DNA from: an uncultured Clostridia bacterium
GTDB taxonomy: Bacteria > Bacillota > Clostridia > Oscillospirales > Oscillospiraceae
DNA length: 8,966 nt
Assembly (NCBI GenBank): GCA_947177005.1
Contig: CAMWSZ010000099.1
Span: forward strand, 1 to 8,966
Direction of reading: 5' to 3'
The position numbers and the translations under genes are program-made. The notes beneath the pieces were generated by a model that ran no database searches, was not told where the DNA came from, and was given only the letters and a program-made list of their open reading frames with translations. How positions within the stretch are numbered: position 1 is the first letter of the stretch; every line of letters begins with the position of its first letter. Shown one piece after another: positions 6,401-8,966 of this stretch.

Positions 6401-8375
6401 CTACAGCGACCCTGACCTCACCGATTGGGAGATCATCGGCTACGCAAAAGCCCAGGAATCCGGAATGGGGAAGATTGGAGAGTTCCGTGACGCCCAGTGT
6501 TTTGGCATCGGCAATGAACGGTACATGGTTGTCGGCGGCGCGCAGGACGTGCCGGAAGGACAGGCGCAGCAGGGTGTCGCGCACATCTTCCGGACTACCG
6601 CGAAAACAGCCGGCGAGTGGAAAGAGGCATGCAAAGGCAACGTCCTCAACGGCATGGAATGGGAATACATGGGAAGTCTGCTGGGTGATTTCTTTGAGGA
6701 CGAGAACCATCCATACCTTGCAGCGTACGGTGACGTATGGGAGATGCCGAACCTGGTCCCGCTCAGCTACGCGGACGGCACGCCAAGCGGAAAGTATCTG
6801 TTTGTCTTCTCCCCGCAGCACGGCAGCATGGATGTAAGGTACTTCATCGGAACATTTGATCCCGATACCTGCCGTTTCACCCCGGATTTTTCGGAAGCAA
6901 AATTGATGGATTATGGCCATGAAATCTTCACAGGCCCCACCCTCTACCTGAACGGTGACGGCAAGGTCTACATTTCCTCTATCATGCAGGACGGCAGGTC
7001 TGCGGAATTACACAGAGACGCGGGCTGGGCCCACTTTGCCGGACTGCCGAGAGAACTCTTCCTGAAGGAAGACGGTACGCTGGGCATCACCCATGTTGAC
7101 ACAACGCCCATTGAGGGCAACCGGATTGTTTCCTTTGAGAACCTGACCGCCGCCGCAGCAAACGAGAAATTGAAAGCTGTAGCGTCTGACCTCATCAAAG
7201 TCGATTTTGCGTTCAGCGGCGACCCGTCGGCGGAGGTTGGATTTATCCTCAAGAAGTCCGGAAACACCAGTTCCAGACTGTATCTGAACGGCACAACACT
7301 GGGACTGGACGATAAATCGGGCAGCTACGCGAAGGACGGCACGGTAAAGGGCACCATCTATGTGGACAAGTGCTCTATTGAGGCGTATATCGATGACAGC
7401 ATTGCGATTTCCGGCGTCAAGTATCTGAGAGGAACCGGTTTGGAAGTGTTTATGGAGGGAGAGGCTACGTGCTCCGTGACTGTAACCGAGGTGAACTCCA
7501 TTCGTGACAGTAAGCAGCCGGATAAAGATTATGTCTCCAATACCACCCGCTACCAAATTACCATTCCCACCGCCACCCCCAACGGCACAGTGACGGTCAC
7601 TCCCAAATCTGCTGAATTTGGCGCAAAGGTTACGATTACCGCCAAGCCCGATGAGGGCTATACCACTGGCAGTGTCACCGTCACAGCCCGCAATGGGAGA
7701 AATATTTCCGTCACAGACAAGGGCGGTAACATCTATACCTTTATTATGCCGGACTCCCGCGTCAGCGTGGAAGTCAGCTTTACCAAGATTGCAGACAACA
7801 CCCCGGCTGAAAACGAACCATTCACCGGTTTGGGTACTCCCGGTATTTCCGGCATTGTCCTGAATCCGGCCGCAATGCCCTTTACTGATGTCAACGCGAA
7901 CAGCTGGTATTACAACAGCGTGGACTACGTCTGGAAGCACTACCTGTTGAGTGGTGTGTCTGACACCCAGTTTTCCCCCAATACCACCACCAGCCGGGCG
8001 ATGATCTGGACCCTCTTGGCTCGTATGAACAATGTCCGCACGGACATCAATCCCGGCTCTACCTGGTATGAAAAGGGAATGCTGTGGGCGATGGAGCAGG
8101 GGGTCACGGATGGCAGCAGCGCTATGAGTGACATCACCCGTGAACAGCTTGCAACCATGCTGTGGCGCAATGCGGGAAGTCCCGGCGGTACGGTTGAGCT
8201 GAATCAGTTCAGTGACAGCGGCAGCGTAAGCGGCTACGCATTGTCTGCTGTGCGCTGGGCTGTAGCAACTGGAATCCTGCAGGGGTCTGATGGTAAGCTC
8301 AATCCCAAAGGAACCGCGACCCGCGCACAGGTTGCCGCTATGGTTATGCGTTATGGTGAGCGCATCGGCGCATAA
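3486..8375 (+). CDS. Secreted SLH-anchored GH32 fructan hydrolase (levanase/inulinase-like)
   Basis: This 1629-residue surface enzyme is predicted to release fructose from beta-fructans outside the cell. Residues 1-34 are a signal peptide (cleavage after ALA). Homologous NGGFETGDLSGW modules lie at about 90-245 and 389-560, with a helical and Ig-like linker between them. A LamG-like domain covers about 600-838. The GH32 propeller runs from about 860, with candidate catalytic residues Glu873 (WMNEPH), Asp1002 (FRDAQ) and Glu1086 (WEMPN), and the C-terminal sandwich ends near 1339. An InlB-like repeat (about 1356-1432) and three SLH repeats (from 1464, 1525 and 1575) follow; SLH repeats bind the cell-wall polymer. 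The classic motifs are WMNDPN, RDP and EC, so Asp-to-Glu at the nucleophile is unusual, though a carboxylate is kept. The start at ATG 3486 follows AAGGAGG; a longer frame from 3450 would bury that site. Levan versus inulin cannot be decided here. Confidence 0.93.
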   Translation: MQNEKRKKNRVIHSLLASALIASMLGGLAQPALAVEPVVAEPEEIAAPVEPDNGNTELTTPEDVQDTAPPAGDTTVDDAEATDAESAETLINGGFETGDLSGWTLLNGDNVATVSSEATYWPEMPTRYYYQEGTHFLLSNEGTSGGAIRSSTFTLGGDGYIAFLIGGANTESKGSVKVYQVNDGGDDTLVATYTNPEWRDPDKGMTLLRRYGRLTDCIGKQLYFVVENGTDTSGFAFINVDDFRTSLTLNEVKELHKSEMQRIRNIDDKFKDAIIESYKAYGLAEADYAELVSTVPETITRYAGDTVELPELISGFTRAEMAYKGKAVSVTVSDIGVAQNGEMIQTGGEALTLSEGTYDVTYKLTYSGITTEALSFTIDVQSAGAVPHDVENGGFETGDLSGWTILTESVWGKDESGAYKGISSDQTYWGEKLPYNQEGNYHLNGWEVTGDEAVSWGIRSSMFTLGGSGWISLRMGGNAAQVRIYKENGTLIWSFDQTRFHDISFPYIGKGGSWADMGTYFIDLSDYLGQQLYVELWDKTMDGPWRLAFFDAVKCYYEDVPDVANGSDTVTAPVDKIDDVLQYGDVKIPWTQLHIIHPSEGDGVVYLSFDGDTGFNAANAWGWKQNATLTSVFTNPAYQDEPVEPYRPKGVKGKALNFDGYSNSLSYSEVVEGSKLTIDVYVCPRVFCWSAPQDARENHIPEVITGSYNTGSKAGFLLGVTKHGYLTFRIGTGNNWYNLVGNADSVLPTYEWSRVTAVFDGDAGKMNLYLNGKPAGEKDIEAGSQIAGTGSSVLVGRGSEAVTYEVSDKTMFPGLMDELTISMTAKTAAEVAASGYTLPEISYEDAMTPESALAGDYYRPQYHPAPSGNWMNEPHALFQYNGRWHLFYQFAPAGPYWQTISWGHWVSDDMVSWEYVKEAVIPTENSVTPDAVWTGNMIFDSEGKPLLLITAGDDGRSVSGSNQHVGLFKAVDYSDPDLTDWEIIGYAKAQESGMGKIGEFRDAQCFGIGNERYMVVGGAQDVPEGQAQQGVAHIFRTTAKTAGEWKEACKGNVLNGMEWEYMGSLLGDFFEDENHPYLAAYGDVWEMPNLVPLSYADGTPSGKYLFVFSPQHGSMDVRYFIGTFDPDTCRFTPDFSEAKLMDYGHEIFTGPTLYLNGDGKVYISSIMQDGRSAELHRDAGWAHFAGLPRELFLKEDGTLGITHVDTTPIEGNRIVSFENLTAAAANEKLKAVASDLIKVDFAFSGDPSAEVGFILKKSGNTSSRLYLNGTTLGLDDKSGSYAKDGTVKGTIYVDKCSIEAYIDDSIAISGVKYLRGTGLEVFMEGEATCSVTVTEVNSIRDSKQPDKDYVSNTTRYQITIPTATPNGTVTVTPKSAEFGAKVTITAKPDEGYTTGSVTVTARNGRNISVTDKGGNIYTFIMPDSRVSVEVSFTKIADNTPAENEPFTGLGTPGISGIVLNPAAMPFTDVNANSWYYNSVDYVWKHYLLSGVSDTQFSPNTTTSRAMIWTLLARMNNVRTDINPGSTWYEKGMLWAMEQGVTDGSSAMSDITREQLATMLWRNAGSPGGTVELNQFSDSGSVSGYALSAVRWAVATGILQGSDGKLNPKGTATRAQVAAMVMRYGERIGA

Positions 8376-8393
8376 AATCCATTGCATCTCCCC

Positions 8394-8429
8394 AAAGGGG
8401 CTGGCCGGTTTGTCCGGCTGGCCCCTTTT
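8394..8429 (+). terminator. Strong intrinsic terminator after the GH32 gene
   Basis: A 15-bp stem pairs 8394-8408 (aaaggggctggccgg) with 8414-8428 (ccggctggccccttt). It has two G-T wobbles, a 5-base loop and a TTTT tract ending at 8429. It starts 18 bases after the GH32 stop codon. The flanking A and T tracts could make it work weakly from the other strand too, against transcripts from the transposase side. Confidence 0.9.
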
Positions 8430-8600
8430 ATAGCGGGGCAGAACGCCGCAATCTCAGCAGGACGGGAGACGCGATTATTTGAGAACTGGGATCGGATTGA
8501 AGTATTCTCCGCTGCTCTTTCTGGAAATATTGGTTCTAACCACCATGCTCAGTGTGGCACAGATTGATGGCACACGCAAGATTTATGATACTAATTCTTA
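8430..8600. other. Spacer between terminator and transposase, no convincing gene
   Basis: I see no supported gene here. One plus-strand frame is open from 8434 to the TAA at 8602-8604 and encodes a hydrophobic stretch (SPLLFLEILVLTTMLSVAQ). It has no ribosome-binding site and no start codon that would retain that stretch, so it could be a gene remnant or chance. TGGCACA occurs twice, 13 bases apart (8555-8561 and 8568-8574). The outer end of the insertion sequence must lie somewhere in this interval, but its inverted repeat cannot be identified with only one end in view. Confidence 0.4.
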
Positions 8601-8966
8601 TTAAAAAGCTTCAACAATCCAGTTACGGTTAGTGATATGGGAAATAACCTCAGCGGGAAGGGAGCAAATCGTATCGTCAAGTCGATCAACAACTTTCTGC
8701 AAGGTAGCAAAACCCTCATTACGGAAGCCGCGCTTACGAATCTCTTTCCAAATCTGTTCAATGGGATTCATTTCCGGGGTGTAGGGAGGAATATGGAACA
8801 GGACGATATTTTCCGGTACTTGCAGGGACTTGGATTTGTGCCACGCAGCGCCGTCACAACAGAGCAATACGATATCGTTCGGGAACTGGGCAGACAATTC
8901 CTCCAAAAACAGATTCATGCACACCGTATTGCAATAGGGCATGATAAGAAAGCAGGAGTCGCCGGT
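8601..8966 (-). CDS. IS630-family transposase, C-terminal part (runs off the window)
   Basis: The minus-strand frame is open from the right edge to the TAA at 8603-8601, giving 121 residues of the DDE catalytic core (DDE_3-type). Visible landmarks are the second catalytic Asp in LLCCDGAAWHKSK (codon at 8855-8853) and the Glu in PEMNPIEQIWKEIRKRG (codon at 8759-8757), with the NPIE motif typical of IS630/Tc1-mariner-type enzymes. Upstream of the first visible Met the frame continues as TGDSCFLI to the edge, so that Met is internal and the N-terminal HTH region and first Asp lie outside the window. No frameshift or stop is seen in this part. The product would cut and join DNA to move the element, usually at TA targets. 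It points to recent mobility next to the fructanase gene. Confidence 0.9.
   Translation of the reverse strand, partial: TGDSCFLIMPYCNTVCMNLFLEELSAQFPNDIVLLCCDGAAWHKSKSLQVPENIVLFHIPPYTPEMNPIEQIWKEIRKRGFRNEGFATLQKVVDRLDDTICSLPAEVISHITNRNWIVEAF
8601..8966 (-). mobile_element. Partial IS630-type insertion sequence
   Basis: The transposase fragment defines one end of an insertion sequence whose other end lies beyond the window. The transposase stop is at 8601, so the element's end should be within several tens of bases to its left. I could not fix the terminal inverted repeat or the TA target duplication, and the left coordinate given is simply the end of the coding region. Confidence 0.7.

Noticed and set aside
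7008..8387. Long minus-strand open frame of 459 codons opposite the SLH region
   Set aside because: It mirrors the codon bias of the real gene, has no ribosome-binding site, and reads as low-complexity Gly/Ala/His/Val-rich sequence. The plus strand has clear GH32 and SLH domains.

Overview
The window looks like a piece of a gut-type Clostridia chromosome, most likely Oscillospiraceae/Ruminococcaceae. The G+C is moderate, a little over half. Ribosome-binding sites are strong AGGAGG types, and one large exoenzyme carries C-terminal S-layer homology (SLH) repeats. The lineage is inferred from protein style, not from a database match.

Layout from left to right. A terminator-like hairpin (10-36) closes off whatever lies upstream. 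A tightly packed four-gene plus-strand unit follows (108-3211): a LacI-family regulator, a single-pass membrane protein of unknown function, a small lipoprotein of unknown function, and a six-helix YesL-like (DUF624) membrane protein. The first three genes overlap and the fourth follows after 14 bases, so they are probably co-transcribed. Gene sets of this kind often sit beside carbohydrate transporter genes, but no transporter is present here. Instead, directly after yesL there is a good ribosome-binding site and ATG that opens a frame of only nine codons.

The 274-base gap 3212-3485 is the most structured non-coding part. It holds two diverged copies of a 37-base repeat, each downstream of a ribosome-binding site plus a tiny ORF. 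It also holds a tandem 12-base repeat overlapping the -35 box, a near-consensus extended -10 promoter, and a perfect hairpin just in front of the next gene's ribosome-binding site.

That promoter drives a 1629-residue secreted, cell-wall-anchored glycoside hydrolase family 32 enzyme (3486-8375). Its parts are a signal peptide, two homologous N-terminal beta-sandwich modules separated by a helical/Ig-like linker, a LamG-like domain, the GH32 propeller and sandwich, an InlB-like repeat and three SLH repeats. It should degrade fructans (levan, inulin or fructo-oligosaccharides) at the cell surface. Its catalytic motifs deviate from textbook GH32: WMNEPH in place of WMNDPN, RDA in place of RDP, and WEMPN in place of the usual WECPD. 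A strong intrinsic terminator follows (8394-8429).

The right edge holds the C-terminal part of an IS630-family transposase on the minus strand (8601-8966, running off the window), preceded by about 170 bases with no convincing gene. The plausible biology is regulated, surface-displayed fructan use by a gut anaerobe. Whether the LacI regulator controls the GH32 gene is an inference from proximity only.
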